DNA of 58,101 nucleotides from HGM11501 sp045123995 (GTDB lineage: Bacteria; Bacillota; Clostridia; CAKSNL01; HGM11501). Below are positions 1 through 7,999 of this stretch, piece after piece (position 1 is the stretch's first letter; every line of letters starts with the position of its first letter). The stretch is taken from the NCBI GenBank assembly GCA_045123995.1, contig JBGVKY010000006.1:1-58101 (forward strand), written 5' to 3'. The notes beneath the pieces are model-generated. The model was not told where the DNA came from. It worked only from the letters and a program-made list of their open reading frames with translations, and did no database searches. Made by a program: the position numbers and the translations under genes.

Positions 1-104
1 TTTAAGCTTTTTTGCATTTCGCGTATGGCGATTGGGTCTCCTGTATGTACGGATAATGTACTTCCCTTGTCTTTTAATTCTTCAAATTCGTTATTTTTGT
101 TCAT
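1..104 (-). CDS. Peptidoglycan-binding-domain protein, N-terminal fragment (runs off left edge)
   Basis: Only the first 34 codons are in the window. They match the start of the 526-residue protein at 8000-9580 almost residue for residue: the segment GSTLSVHTGDPIAI and the following EMQKSL are identical apart from one K/R change. That is the beginning of a PG_binding_1 repeat. An ATG at 104 follows an AAGGAAAGGTGG ribosome binding site. No signal peptide is visible. The gene is therefore a paralogue, and it shares the upstream element of the 8000-9580 gene. The C-terminal domain and downstream partner are outside the window, so function beyond cell-wall binding is unknown. Confidence 0.8.
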   Translation of the reverse strand, partial: MNKNNEFEELKDKGSTLSVHTGDPIAIREMQKSL

Positions 105-126
105 TATACCACCTTTCCTTTTTTAT

Positions 127-168
127 TGCAATTGTTTTTACCCGAGTAACATTGCATATAATATCATA
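127..168 (-). promoter_or_regulatory. Promoter -10 and shared palindromic 5' element of the partial PG-binding gene
   Basis: Reading the minus strand, a TATGAT -10 (163-168) is followed 13 bases later by the near-palindrome TTACTCGGGTAA (138-149), itself flanked by TGCAAT (151-156) and ATTGCA (127-132). The same order and exactly the same -10-to-palindrome distance occur before the 8000-9580 gene. The -35 here is weak. The element would lie at the start of the transcript, so it could be an operator or a 5' stem-loop; sequence alone does not decide. Confidence 0.55.
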
Positions 169-248
169 ACATATTTAACTTGATATGCAGTACTTATTTC
201 ACTCCTAAAGTTATTTACAACCTTTGGAGCGGCTTTTAAAGCACATAA

Positions 249-277
249 AAAAGCACCGCCAAAGGCGGTGCTTTTTT
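249..277 (-). terminator. Rho-independent terminator of the sugar-acid operon
   Basis: A perfect stem AAGCACCGCC / GGCGGTGCTT with a three-base loop and T-runs on both sides, just downstream of the aldo/keto reductase stop codon. It can work in either direction, but the gene layout points to the minus strand. Confidence 0.85.
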
Positions 278-294
278 ATCTTTTAGTTGTCTAT

Positions 295-1140
295 TTATCT
301 CTTTATAAGGTTGAAATACTCATTATCCCAGCGGGTAGGATCCCAGTAGGAACGGGTGTTGGTGTCAAGCTGTGCAATTTTTACCATGTCTTCATCGGTT
401 AAAGCAAAATCGAATACATCCTTGTTCGCAATGATTCTTTCTTGTTTAACGCTCTTGGGGATAACTACATGGCCTGACTGTAAGTGCCAGCGAATCATTA
501 CCTGAGCGCCGCTCTTTCCGTACTGCTCTCCGATTTCGGTAATTAAAGGATTGTCGATTAAAGAGTGGTCACGGCCGCCCAGGGGACTCCATGCTTCAAC
601 CTGTATACCCATAGCCTTGCAGTACGCCTTAACGTTCTTCTGCTGATAGGAGGGGTGAAGCTCAACCTGATTGATTGCAGGAAGAGTATAGCCTCTGTCA
701 AGTAAAGCCTGAATCTGATAGGGCTCAAAGTTACTTACACCGATAACTCTGATTCTCTTTGCCTCGTAAAAAGACATCAAAACTTCGTAAGCTTCAATAA
801 AGTTAGGCACGGGCCAGTGAAGTAAAAGCATATCCCAGTATCCTCCGGGAGCTATTGAAAGAGTTTTCTCAATGCCCTCTTTAACTGTGTTAGCTCTTAT
901 ATCTGCAGAAGCAACCTTGCTGGTTAAGAAAATTTCTTCTCTCTTGATTCCGCTTTCGATTACGCCCTTTGCCACGTCTTCTTCATTGTTGTAGGCAACG
1001 GCAGTATCAATATGGCGATAGCCTGCTTCAATAGCCCATCTTACAGCTGTGCTGGTTTCTGCACCGGGCTCGGAATGGAAAACCCCAAGACCAATCTGAG
1101 GAATTTCCACGCCGTTATTTAATTTAATCATAGGTATCAT
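295..1140 (-). CDS. Aldo/keto reductase
   Basis: A 281-residue NAD(P)H-dependent aldo/keto reductase of the (beta/alpha)8 type. The catalytic tetrad is readable as D45, Y50, K75 and H108, in the motifs YRHIDTAVAY, LTSKV and LLLHWP. The later VIGVSNF, NQVELHP and IPKSVKQERI cofactor-binding motifs are also present. Length is normal for the family. The ATG at 1140 is preceded by GAAAGGAAAG; a second ATG three codons later is possible. It is the last gene of a six-gene operon with UxuA and an SDR, so it probably reduces or oxidises a sugar or sugar-acid carbonyl. The exact substrate cannot be read from sequence. Confidence 0.9.
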   Translation of the reverse strand: MIPMIKLNNGVEIPQIGLGVFHSEPGAETSTAVRWAIEAGYRHIDTAVAYNNEEDVAKGVIESGIKREEIFLTSKVASADIRANTVKEGIEKTLSIAPGGYWDMLLLHWPVPNFIEAYEVLMSFYEAKRIRVIGVSNFEPYQIQALLDRGYTLPAINQVELHPSYQQKNVKAYCKAMGIQVEAWSPLGGRDHSLIDNPLITEIGEQYGKSGAQVMIRWHLQSGHVVIPKSVKQERIIANKDVFDFALTDEDMVKIAQLDTNTRSYWDPTRWDNEYFNLIKR

Positions 1141-1154
1141 AATTACTTTCCTTT

Positions 1155-2204
1155 CTACGCTCTGTTCTTTTCTGCAAGATTTAAAAGTGCTCTTATATAT
1201 CCGTAGGCATACGCAGTTTCCGCATAACCTTTAGTTACATCAACCATTCTGGGGGTGTGGTCCATTATAAGTGTTCCGTTATACCCCACTTCTGCTAAAG
1301 TCTTCATGATTGGAAGCATATCGTTGCTGCCCTCGTCAATAAAGGTTTCCTCAAAGAAAGGAAGCTTACCGCGGACATTTCTGAAATGAACTAAATATAT
1401 CTTACCTTTTTCATTGAATTCGCGGATAGCCTTGAAAATATCACCGAAGGTATCGGGAGCTTCTAAGCAACAACCACAGCAGAATTCCATTCCAAGGAAA
1501 GGACTGTCGCAAATGGAATATGCCTTTCTGTAATCGTCATAGTTTTTAATTAGGCAGGCAACTCCGCCCATGCTCTCAACGGGAGGGTCATTGGGATGAA
1601 GTGCCAGACGAACGCCGTACTCTTCAGCAAAGGGAATAACTTTTTTTATGAAATACGTAAACGTGTCCCACATTTCATCAATGGAGTATTCTCTGCCATG
1701 AGTAAGACCTGTCTTTACGAAAGTTTCTCTGTCAATAGGCTTTTGAGTGTATCTTGTTTCGGTAGTAGTCTTGCCCTCAGTAAACACGCTCATATCACAT
1801 ATTCTTGTGAGTGAACCGCCTCTTGCAGGAGCATCCCAGTCACTTGCCCAGCATCCGTCGGGTTCCCAGGTAAAGGTGGTGGTGTGAATTCCCGCCTCGG
1901 ATAAAATCTTAAGACAATCTATAAAATGAGCTATTGCCTCGTCACGGCCTGGAGTTCCCAAAATGATATTTTCATTTTTTGCTATATGAACCGAACCTAC
2001 ATTGAAAAGTGTAATTCCATGCTTTGCAAGACGGTCCTTCAAGCCCTTTATAAATCCCACCGTAAACTGCTCTTCTGTTATCCAGGTATAACCGTGGGTA
2101 ATTCCAAGCTGCTCTAAAAATACAAGATCAGCTTCTGTTGCCAGAGGGTCTATTTTCGCACAGAGCTTGATGCCCGGTGTAAGTTTGGGTAAATTCTTAT
2201 GCAT
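1155..2204 (-). CDS. uxuA: Mannonate dehydratase
   Basis: UxuA family (EC 4.2.1.8), 349 residues, the length usual in Firmicutes. It removes water from D-mannonate to give 2-keto-3-deoxygluconate in glucuronate breakdown. Family signatures are HPNDPP (203-208), VHFRNVRG (272-279) and MDHTP (314-318); these carry metal-binding His, Asp and Cys residues of the TIM barrel. A run CCGCC (242-246) includes the expected metal-ligand Cys. The gap to the upstream dehydrogenase is 12 bases. The usual partners uxaC, kdgK and kdgA are not in the window, so the pathway is completed elsewhere or the enzyme uses a related aldonate. Confidence 0.92.
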   Translation of the reverse strand: MHKNLPKLTPGIKLCAKIDPLATEADLVFLEQLGITHGYTWITEEQFTVGFIKGLKDRLAKHGITLFNVGSVHIAKNENIILGTPGRDEAIAHFIDCLKILSEAGIHTTTFTWEPDGCWASDWDAPARGGSLTRICDMSVFTEGKTTTETRYTQKPIDRETFVKTGLTHGREYSIDEMWDTFTYFIKKVIPFAEEYGVRLALHPNDPPVESMGGVACLIKNYDDYRKAYSICDSPFLGMEFCCGCCLEAPDTFGDIFKAIREFNEKGKIYLVHFRNVRGKLPFFEETFIDEGSNDMLPIMKTLAEVGYNGTLIMDHTPRMVDVTKGYAETAYAYGYIRALLNLAEKNRA

Positions 2205-2216
2205 AAGTGCCTCCTG

Positions 2217-3242
2217 TTATTTGCAGGAAATAAGGATTTTTCCTACATTCTTTCCGCTCATCATCTTTTGGAGTGCTTCGGGAGTTTGGCTAAGAGGATA
2301 AATGTCGGAAACGATGGCTTCCATGGGAAGATTTTTGGAAAGTTCCAAAAGAGCGTCAACGCCGTTCTTAAAGTCGTCCTGAGAATACAATCTTGAACCG
2401 ATAACTGTCTGTTCCTTAAATGAAACCTTACCTAATATAAATTCAACGGGAGCTCCTGATAAGCCTAAAGACATAACAGTTCCGCCAACTTTACAGATGT
2501 CGGGAAGAACCAAAAGACTTGCCTTTGCACCTGTTGCATCAATAACAATGTCAAAGCCTGCACCATCTGTCTTATCCTTGGCAACTTCCTTTAAGTCACA
2601 TTCCATGGGATTTACTGTGTCTAAAGAAAGCTTCTTTGCAAGATTTATTCTGTCGGGATTTATTTCAGATACGGTAACGCTCATAGCTCCAAGTCTTTTT
2701 GCATAGCTTGCAACAACTAATCCGATTGTGCCTGCACCTGCGATAAATACCTTTGAATTTTCGTTTATTCCGGCTCTTCTGCAAACGTGTGCTGCAACTG
2801 CAAAGGGTTCGGATAATGCTGCCACTTCGTCAGATAATCCGTCGGGAGCTTTAACTAACTTATCAACATCTGCAACTGTGTATTCTTCAAAACCGCCGTT
2901 TTTGTGAATACCTAAAAGCTTAAGGTTTTCGCAGGCATTTGAATAACCACTCTTGCAAGCTGCACAAGTGCCGCATTCAACAACGGGATTTACAACTACT
3001 CTATCCCCAACCTTAAGGTCGCCCTTATAGCTCTGGGGAAGTGTTTCAATAACACCTAAAATTTCATGGCAGAGAACAACGGGTGCCTTTGCAGTCATGT
3101 GAAGTCCCTTGTAAACCGTAACATCGGAGCCACAAACACCGCCGTATACCATTTTAAGAAGAGCTTCGTTTCCCTGGGGTACGGGCTTTTCAAGCTCGGT
3201 CATCTCTAAATCGTTCCAATTTTTCAATAAAGCTGCTTTCAT
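2217..3242 (-). CDS. Zinc-dependent medium-chain alcohol/polyol dehydrogenase
   Basis: A 341-residue MDR-superfamily dehydrogenase of the sorbitol/threonine dehydrogenase type. Catalytic zinc ligands are C37 (GGVCGSD) and H59-E60. Structural zinc cysteines are C90, C93, C96 and C104, and the Rossmann glycine motif GAGTIG is at 169-174. It would oxidise a secondary alcohol of a sugar, polyol or aldonate with NAD(P)+. Its place between a mutarotase-like gene and uxuA supports a role in making or interconverting keto-sugar acids. The substrate is not predictable; galactitol-phosphate, idonate and gulonate-type dehydrogenases are all in this family. Confidence 0.9.
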   Translation of the reverse strand: MKAALLKNWNDLEMTELEKPVPQGNEALLKMVYGGVCGSDVTVYKGLHMTAKAPVVLCHEILGVIETLPQSYKGDLKVGDRVVVNPVVECGTCAACKSGYSNACENLKLLGIHKNGGFEEYTVADVDKLVKAPDGLSDEVAALSEPFAVAAHVCRRAGINENSKVFIAGAGTIGLVVASYAKRLGAMSVTVSEINPDRINLAKKLSLDTVNPMECDLKEVAKDKTDGAGFDIVIDATGAKASLLVLPDICKVGGTVMSLGLSGAPVEFILGKVSFKEQTVIGSRLYSQDDFKNGVDALLELSKNLPMEAIVSDIYPLSQTPEALQKMMSGKNVGKILISCK

Positions 3243-3260
3243 TATATAACAACACCTTTC

Positions 3261-4106
3261 TTATATTTCGCGTGAAATCATTGTTTCAAATACTTCTTCC
3301 TGTCCGCTGGCAAGTACGATATATTCGCCGGGATGATTAAGAGCATTAACAGGAGCTGACTGAGGCTGAATACTGATAAATCCCTTATCTCCGCCCTTGT
3401 TCCATACAACCCAGTTTTTGAAGTTAGCTGATCTTCTGTAGCTATACTCTCCGATTGTTGCCTTGTTAAATCCTGAATCAGTATAGATATTGTGAAGGTC
3501 AAGACCCTCTGTGTTTCTTCCTGATACTATCTGTCTGTCCTGCTCGGTTAAGGGAATTTCCTTTATTGCTTCAAAGTTTTCTCCTGTTTCCCATGCCTTG
3601 CCCAAGGAAATTGATACAATGGGACGAGCATAAAACATTGTGTGAACGCCAAATACCAAAGGCATATTTCCGTCCCCTGTATTAAGGATAGAAAATCTCT
3701 GGTGAAGTCCCTGGTCACTAAGTTCACAGGTTACTGTCAGCTTAAAAGGGAAAGGAAATCTTTCGCCCTTATTTTCATATTCGCCGATAGCCATGCTCTT
3801 TGACTGATATACGAGCTTCATGGGCGCGCTGTGCATAGAGCCGTGAATTCTGTAAGGCTTATCGGGATAGGGATGTGTCATTGTATACTGCTTTCCTTCA
3901 AAGGGAAAACCGTTATTTGTAAGACGGTCGGGAGGCAAGAGCATGGGAGTTCCGAAAACCATGGGAGTTGCCTTGAAGTTTTCATCAGGGTCTTCGGGAG
4001 TTCTCAAAACGTCATCATCATTATATGTAAGTGAATATACGTTAAATCCGTAGTCCAGGGAAATTTTCGCTTTCCAGGGACCGTAAGAAAGTTCTACTTT
4101 TTTCAT
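3261..4106 (-). CDS. Aldose 1-epimerase-family (mutarotase-like) protein
   Basis: A 281-residue galactose-mutarotase-fold protein. Family landmarks are the PPDRLTN segment with R61, the IHGSMH motif (H88) and VFGVHTMF with the second catalytic-type His (H155). Such enzymes interconvert alpha and beta anomers of sugars, and some relatives act on uronates or lactones. It is cytoplasmic with no signal peptide. It lies in the sugar-acid operon, 15 bases after the MlrC-like gene and 18 bases before the dehydrogenase, consistent with preparing the anomer used by the neighbouring oxidoreductases. Confidence 0.85.
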   Translation of the reverse strand: MKKVELSYGPWKAKISLDYGFNVYSLTYNDDDVLRTPEDPDENFKATPMVFGTPMLLPPDRLTNNGFPFEGKQYTMTHPYPDKPYRIHGSMHSAPMKLVYQSKSMAIGEYENKGERFPFPFKLTVTCELSDQGLHQRFSILNTGDGNMPLVFGVHTMFYARPIVSISLGKAWETGENFEAIKEIPLTEQDRQIVSGRNTEGLDLHNIYTDSGFNKATIGEYSYRRSANFKNWVVWNKGGDKGFISIQPQSAPVNALNHPGEYIVLASGQEEVFETMISREI

Positions 4107-4120
4107 TATATAAATCTCCT

Positions 4121-5602
4121 TTAATACTCAAAGTCCTTATCCAAGGGATAAATAGGTCTTTTGCATTTTTTGTAGGGCATATTTTCTATATCCTGGGTAA
4201 AGAGTCCCGGAAGCTCCACAGGGCAGTAAAGGCTTGTAATATCCTTATAAGCCTTTCTGTAATGAACTGTGGATTTAAGTCCTATAACTTTTTTTCTGGT
4301 GGGGTCAATACCGTGAGCATAGAAAATTTCAGGGTCGTTGGGCTGAAGCTTGCAGGTGGTTACAATGACCTGTATATCACCTATAACCACAACTGCGCTT
4401 TTGTGCACATCAAAAAGTGCATCCTTAAACATATCCCCGCGGTTATAATACTTTCCGTCGCATATCATTTTAACATAAGCTCTTACTTTAAGAGGCTCGC
4501 CCATTAAATCGGGATATACCTTACCGCCAAGCTCCAAATCCACGAAGTTGCCTACTCCCGCCTTTTCGGCACGAAGCACGGATTCTCCGTCGCAGATAAC
4601 ACCGAAAGCGGCACCTTTTAAGTCCTTTTCAATCATGGCACGAAGAAGATGTGTTCCGTCTGCGCTGGAGCCGGCTCCGGGATTGTCGGTAATATCCGCA
4701 ATCAGCACGGGCAAGTCATTTTCATGATTTTTCGCTTTTTCCAATGCTTCCTCTAAAGGAACCGTTTCAAGCAAAAACTTTTCCCTGTTATCCCAGATGT
4801 CACGAGATAGTTTCCCGGCGATTTCTTCTGCCAAGGCAGGGTCATTATCTGTTATCACAATGGAATTCATGCCCGACTCATATATATCTGCCGCAAAAAA
4901 GCCGTGGGAAAAAGATGCCATTAAAACCTTGGGATTTTCCTCATACTTATGAAGCTTTTCCACGAAAGATGCCATGGGCTCCGTATCTGTTGCCACGCTG
5001 GGAAGCAAAAGAGGAATGTTTTTACACACCATGACAGGCTTAATCTTTTTATCCAATGTCCCCATTAAAAGATTTGCCGCTTCAATTCCACGTTCATACA
5101 TATCCGTATGAGGATAATAGTCATAGTGAACCATCAAGTTCACATTAGCTATCATTTTTTCTGTTATATTGGAATGTAAGTCAAGAACCGTTACCATGGG
5201 AATTTCCATGCCCACCTTTGACCTTATGTATTCTAAAAGGTCTCCCTCACCGTCATCGCTGTTTTCCGTAACCATGGCACCGTGAAGTGCTAAAAGCACC
5301 GCATCTATCTTTGGGCAAGACTCTAAAGTTTCGTCTACCTTTTTATATACGTGGTCAATAACCTCCTGCATAACAGGGCCTGCCGGGTCAGCTACCGTTG
5401 CAAGGACAGGATGCAAGGTGACATCCTCCCTTTTGTCAATAACTGTCAACATTCCCCCTATGGCACAACGAGTACCTCTGCTTTTTTCGATAACTTCGCT
5501 TCCCTCGTAATAGCGGTTATCGTAGAATTTCTGAAGACTTGTGGGAACAGATGAAAAGGTATTGGTTTCATGCTTGAATTCCAGTAATAGAATATGAAAC
5601 AT
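4121..5602 (-). CDS. MlrC-like metalloprotein (M81 family)
   Basis: A 493-residue protein of the MlrC family, named after the microcystin-degrading metallopeptidase MlrC. Family motifs are HETNTF (11-16), LHGAM (106-110), DLHSN (141-145) and YPHTD (163-167), which carry the metal-binding Asp/His residues. A C-terminal MlrC domain starts near residue 300. Most family members are not in microcystin pathways and often sit in sugar or hydantoin/amide operons. Here it is the second gene of an operon with an SDR and UxuA, so a lactone- or amide-hydrolysing role on a sugar acid is plausible, but this is inference. Confidence 0.85.
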   Translation of the reverse strand: MFHILLLEFKHETNTFSSVPTSLQKFYDNRYYEGSEVIEKSRGTRCAIGGMLTVIDKREDVTLHPVLATVADPAGPVMQEVIDHVYKKVDETLESCPKIDAVLLALHGAMVTENSDDGEGDLLEYIRSKVGMEIPMVTVLDLHSNITEKMIANVNLMVHYDYYPHTDMYERGIEAANLLMGTLDKKIKPVMVCKNIPLLLPSVATDTEPMASFVEKLHKYEENPKVLMASFSHGFFAADIYESGMNSIVITDNDPALAEEIAGKLSRDIWDNREKFLLETVPLEEALEKAKNHENDLPVLIADITDNPGAGSSADGTHLLRAMIEKDLKGAAFGVICDGESVLRAEKAGVGNFVDLELGGKVYPDLMGEPLKVRAYVKMICDGKYYNRGDMFKDALFDVHKSAVVVIGDIQVIVTTCKLQPNDPEIFYAHGIDPTRKKVIGLKSTVHYRKAYKDITSLYCPVELPGLFTQDIENMPYKKCKRPIYPLDKDFEY

Positions 5603-5614
5603 TTTAAGCTCCTT

Positions 5615-6412
5615 TTATTTAGGCTGCTTTCCGATATAAGCTAAGATACCGCCGTCAACGTATAAAATATGTCCGTTAACGAAGTTACTTGCATCACTTG
5701 CCAGGAATACTGCAGGACCAACTAAGTCATCTGTTGTTCCCCAACGGCCTGCGGGAGTTTTGGAAACAATGAACTGGTCAAACGGCTGACGGGAACCGTC
5801 AGGCATTCTTTCTCTTAAGGGAGCTGTCTGACTTGTAGCTATGTAACCGGGTCCTATGCCGTTACACTGAATGTTCGCCTCACCGAATTCGGAGCAGATG
5901 TTTCTGGTAAGCATTTTAAGACCGCCCTTAGCTGCTGCATAGGCAGAAACTGTTTCTCTTCCCAGCTCACTCATCATGGAGCAGATGTTTATAATTTTTC
6001 CGTGGCCCTTTTCAAGCATACCGGGAATTACTGCCTTGGAGCAGATGAAAGGAGCGATAAGGTCTGTATCTATAACCTTTTCAAATTCGGAAACTTCCAT
6101 TTCTGTCATGGGAATTCTTCTTATAATACCTGCATTGTTTACCAAAATGTCGATGATGCCAACTTCTTCTCTGATTTTTGCAACCAAAGCCTTGATTTCA
6201 TCTTCCTTTGTTACATCTGCAACATAGCCGTAAACATCAATGCCCTCTTCTTTGTAAGCCTTTATGCCTCTTTCCATGCTTTCCTGGCTTGAGCAGTTGA
6301 AGCACACTTTTGCTCCTGCCTTTGCAAGACCTACACCGATACCAAACCCGATTGAGTGAGCACCGCCTGTAACCAATGCAACTTTACCTGTTAAATCAAA
6401 CATTTCCATCAT
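5615..6412 (-). CDS. SDR oxidoreductase, gluconate 5-dehydrogenase / fructuronate reductase type
   Basis: A classical short-chain dehydrogenase of 265 residues. It has the TGGAHSIGFGIG cofactor motif (15-26), NNAG (92-95), catalytic S145, and Y158 with K162 in YAAAK. The ending DGGILAYIGKQP is typical of the gluconate/2-deoxygluconate dehydrogenase group. In several Firmicutes an SDR serves as the fructuronate reductase that supplies mannonate to UxuA, which fits this operon. It is the first gene behind the promoter at 6522-6551 and has an AGGAGG ribosome binding site. The substrate is inferred from context. Confidence 0.88.
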   Translation of the reverse strand: MMEMFDLTGKVALVTGGAHSIGFGIGVGLAKAGAKVCFNCSSQESMERGIKAYKEEGIDVYGYVADVTKEDEIKALVAKIREEVGIIDILVNNAGIIRRIPMTEMEVSEFEKVIDTDLIAPFICSKAVIPGMLEKGHGKIINICSMMSELGRETVSAYAAAKGGLKMLTRNICSEFGEANIQCNGIGPGYIATSQTAPLRERMPDGSRQPFDQFIVSKTPAGRWGTTDDLVGPAVFLASDASNFVNGHILYVDGGILAYIGKQPK

Positions 6413-6449
6413 AAATAAAACCTCCTATTTTAAGTTTCTCTTGAATTAG

Positions 6450-6513
6450 CAACCGATATATGATAAAATAATTATATATCGGTTGTTGTTTCATATTATG
6501 AAACAACGTTTCA
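6450..6513. promoter_or_regulatory. Nested palindromic operators between the sugar-acid operon and the IclR gene
   Basis: Three inverted repeats abut each other. CAACCGATATAT (6450-6461) is repeated inverted at 6474-6485. GTTGTTTCATA (6485-6495) is inverted at 6497-6507. TGAAAC-AAC-GTTTCA lies at 6499-6513. The TGAAAC/GTTTCA pair resembles KdgR/IclR-family operators. They lie just after the start point of the minus-strand promoter, where a bound repressor would block transcription; the divergent IclR-type protein is the obvious ligand. Confidence 0.7.
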
Positions 6514-6521
6514 CAATTATT

Positions 6522-6551
6522 ATTATACACCTTACACCCATCGGGTGTCAA
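6522..6551 (-). promoter_or_regulatory. Sigma-A promoter of the sugar-acid operon
   Basis: On the minus strand, a consensus TTGACA (6546-6551) is followed after 18 bases by a consensus TATAAT (6522-6527). The spacer contains a small inverted repeat ACACCC-ATC-GGGTGT (6534-6548) that could be a further protein-binding site. Confidence 0.8.
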
Positions 6552-6583
6552 TGCCTTTTATCGATTTTTAGGGGTGATTTTCG

Positions 6584-7426
6584 TTGGCAGAAACAAAAAA
6601 TTCAGGGGTGCAGTCTTTAGAGCGTGCACTTAATATTATTGATGCTTTGTCCACCAGGACGGAGGGGCTTGGAATTTCGGAAATCTCCGAGATGACCTCA
6701 CTTCATAAAAGCACCGTGCACCGTCTTCTTAAAACCTTAAGGACGTATAACTACGTTTATCAGGACTCCCGTACAGAGAAATATCTTTTGGGAACAAAAA
6801 TCCTTGAGATTAGTGCAAATATAATGGACAGCTTTGATGTCCGTTCCGTTGCCCGTCCCGTTCTGGAGGAGCTTTGCAAAACTGTGGGCGAGGCAGTTCA
6901 CCTTTGTATTTTGGACGGACTTGATGCGGTTTACATAGATAAAATTGATAATGAAACAAGGTCTATAAGGATGTATTCCAAGATAGGAAAAAGAATTCCC
7001 GTTTACTCCTCGGCTTCGGGAAAGGTTTTACTTGCAGGAGAAAGCAAAGATAAATTGAAGCTTTTGGCAGATGACCTTGACTTTACAACCTTTACAAAAT
7101 ATACCATTAAAGATAAAGAAAGCTTTATTTCAGAAATTTCCCAAATTCCAAAAAGGGGCTACGCCGTTGACTGGTTTGAACATGAGGACAGCGTCCTTTG
7201 TATTGCCGCTCCCATTTTTAATTTAGAAAAAAAGATTGTTGCCGCCATCAGCGTATCTGCCGGAATTTGGAATTTAGACGAAAATCTCTTTTCCAAAATG
7301 CGTGAGGAAGTTTACCTCGCCGCAAAAAAGGTTTCAAAGTACATGGGTGCTTCTTCCTACCCCATAGAATTTTCCCCCGATGAAAGGGATTTAATAAGAC
7401 TTTCAGAATGTAAAAAAGACCGCTAA
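6584..7426 (+). CDS. IclR-family transcriptional regulator
   Basis: A 280-residue IclR-type regulator. The N-terminal winged helix-turn-helix spans about 10-70, with the recognition helix in STVHRLLKTL. The effector-binding domain follows (about 80-255), including the RIPVYSSASGKVLLA segment typical of the family. It starts at TTG, chosen because AGGGGTGAT lies six bases upstream and the sequence from MAETKNSGVQSLERAL is the standard family start. Transcribed divergently from the uxuA-containing operon, it probably binds the palindromes at 6450-6513 and responds to a sugar acid such as 2-keto-3-deoxygluconate (KdgR-like). The effector is inferred. Confidence 0.92.
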   Translation: MAETKNSGVQSLERALNIIDALSTRTEGLGISEISEMTSLHKSTVHRLLKTLRTYNYVYQDSRTEKYLLGTKILEISANIMDSFDVRSVARPVLEELCKTVGEAVHLCILDGLDAVYIDKIDNETRSIRMYSKIGKRIPVYSSASGKVLLAGESKDKLKLLADDLDFTTFTKYTIKDKESFISEISQIPKRGYAVDWFEHEDSVLCIAAPIFNLEKKIVAAISVSAGIWNLDENLFSKMREEVYLAAKKVSKYMGASSYPIEFSPDERDLIRLSECKKDR

Positions 7427-7440
7427 CGGCGGTCTTTTTT
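7412..7440 (+). terminator. Terminator of the IclR gene
   Basis: The stem AAAAAGACCGC / GCGGTCTTTTT starts inside the last codons of the regulator gene and ends in a T-run. The nearly symmetrical A- and T-runs allow function in both directions. Confidence 0.85.
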
Positions 7441-7500
7441 GTTTGGCAAATTTCCTTTTTTTAAATTAATTTTCTTTACGATATTGTTTGTTGCGATTTT

Positions 7501-7995
7501 TCAATAACCTTTAGGTCGTCTGAATACCGTAGTAAATACTTTCCTGAATGGGACTTCTCTTTTTGATTTGATTCTTATTATACTAACTCTCTCGTCTTTA
7601 AGCAAAGTATCCGGCAAAACCACATCTTCATAAATATAAAATATAGCTTTATTCCCTTTTGTCAGCATAACATAGCCTTCTTCTGAATGGATATATAAAT
7701 TATTTATTTTGTCGCTGGATCCGGCGTACTCTTTTATGACTGGGAATATGGTTGTCTTGACTTCTTCTGTAACATAATCAAAACTATACCTTCCGCTATG
7801 ATAGTTTACTTGATATGTTCCATCACGGTAAAAAACACATCGAAAATCCTCTCCAAGCTCCAGCGAAGCCTCATAGTCCATTCTTCGACCAATCCAATCA
7901 AATAATTCCGAAAGCATATAGTCTCCAAACATAAGAACCAAGCAAATTACGGCTATAATAATCGTCAAAAGCCAGCGCCTTTTCACAAACTCCAT
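7501..7995 (-). CDS. Small membrane-anchored protein of unknown function (possible partner of the PG-binding protein)
   Basis: 164 residues, family not recognised. A basic N-terminus (KRR) precedes one strongly hydrophobic helix (about 8-28), so it is a single-pass protein with the rest most likely outside the membrane. The remainder is mixed beta-rich sequence without Cys motifs. It starts five bases after the stop of the PG-binding-domain gene, behind AAGGTGATG, so the two are cotranscribed. This arrangement of a modular exported-looking protein followed by a small membrane protein is seen in toxin-immunity pairs, but nothing in this protein proves that. Confidence 0.75.
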   Translation of the reverse strand: MEFVKRRWLLTIIIAVICLVLMFGDYMLSELFDWIGRRMDYEASLELGEDFRCVFYRDGTYQVNYHSGRYSFDYVTEEVKTTIFPVIKEYAGSSDKINNLYIHSEEGYVMLTKGNKAIFYIYEDVVLPDTLLKDERVSIIRIKSKREVPFRKVFTTVFRRPKGY

Positions 7996-7999
7996 AACA

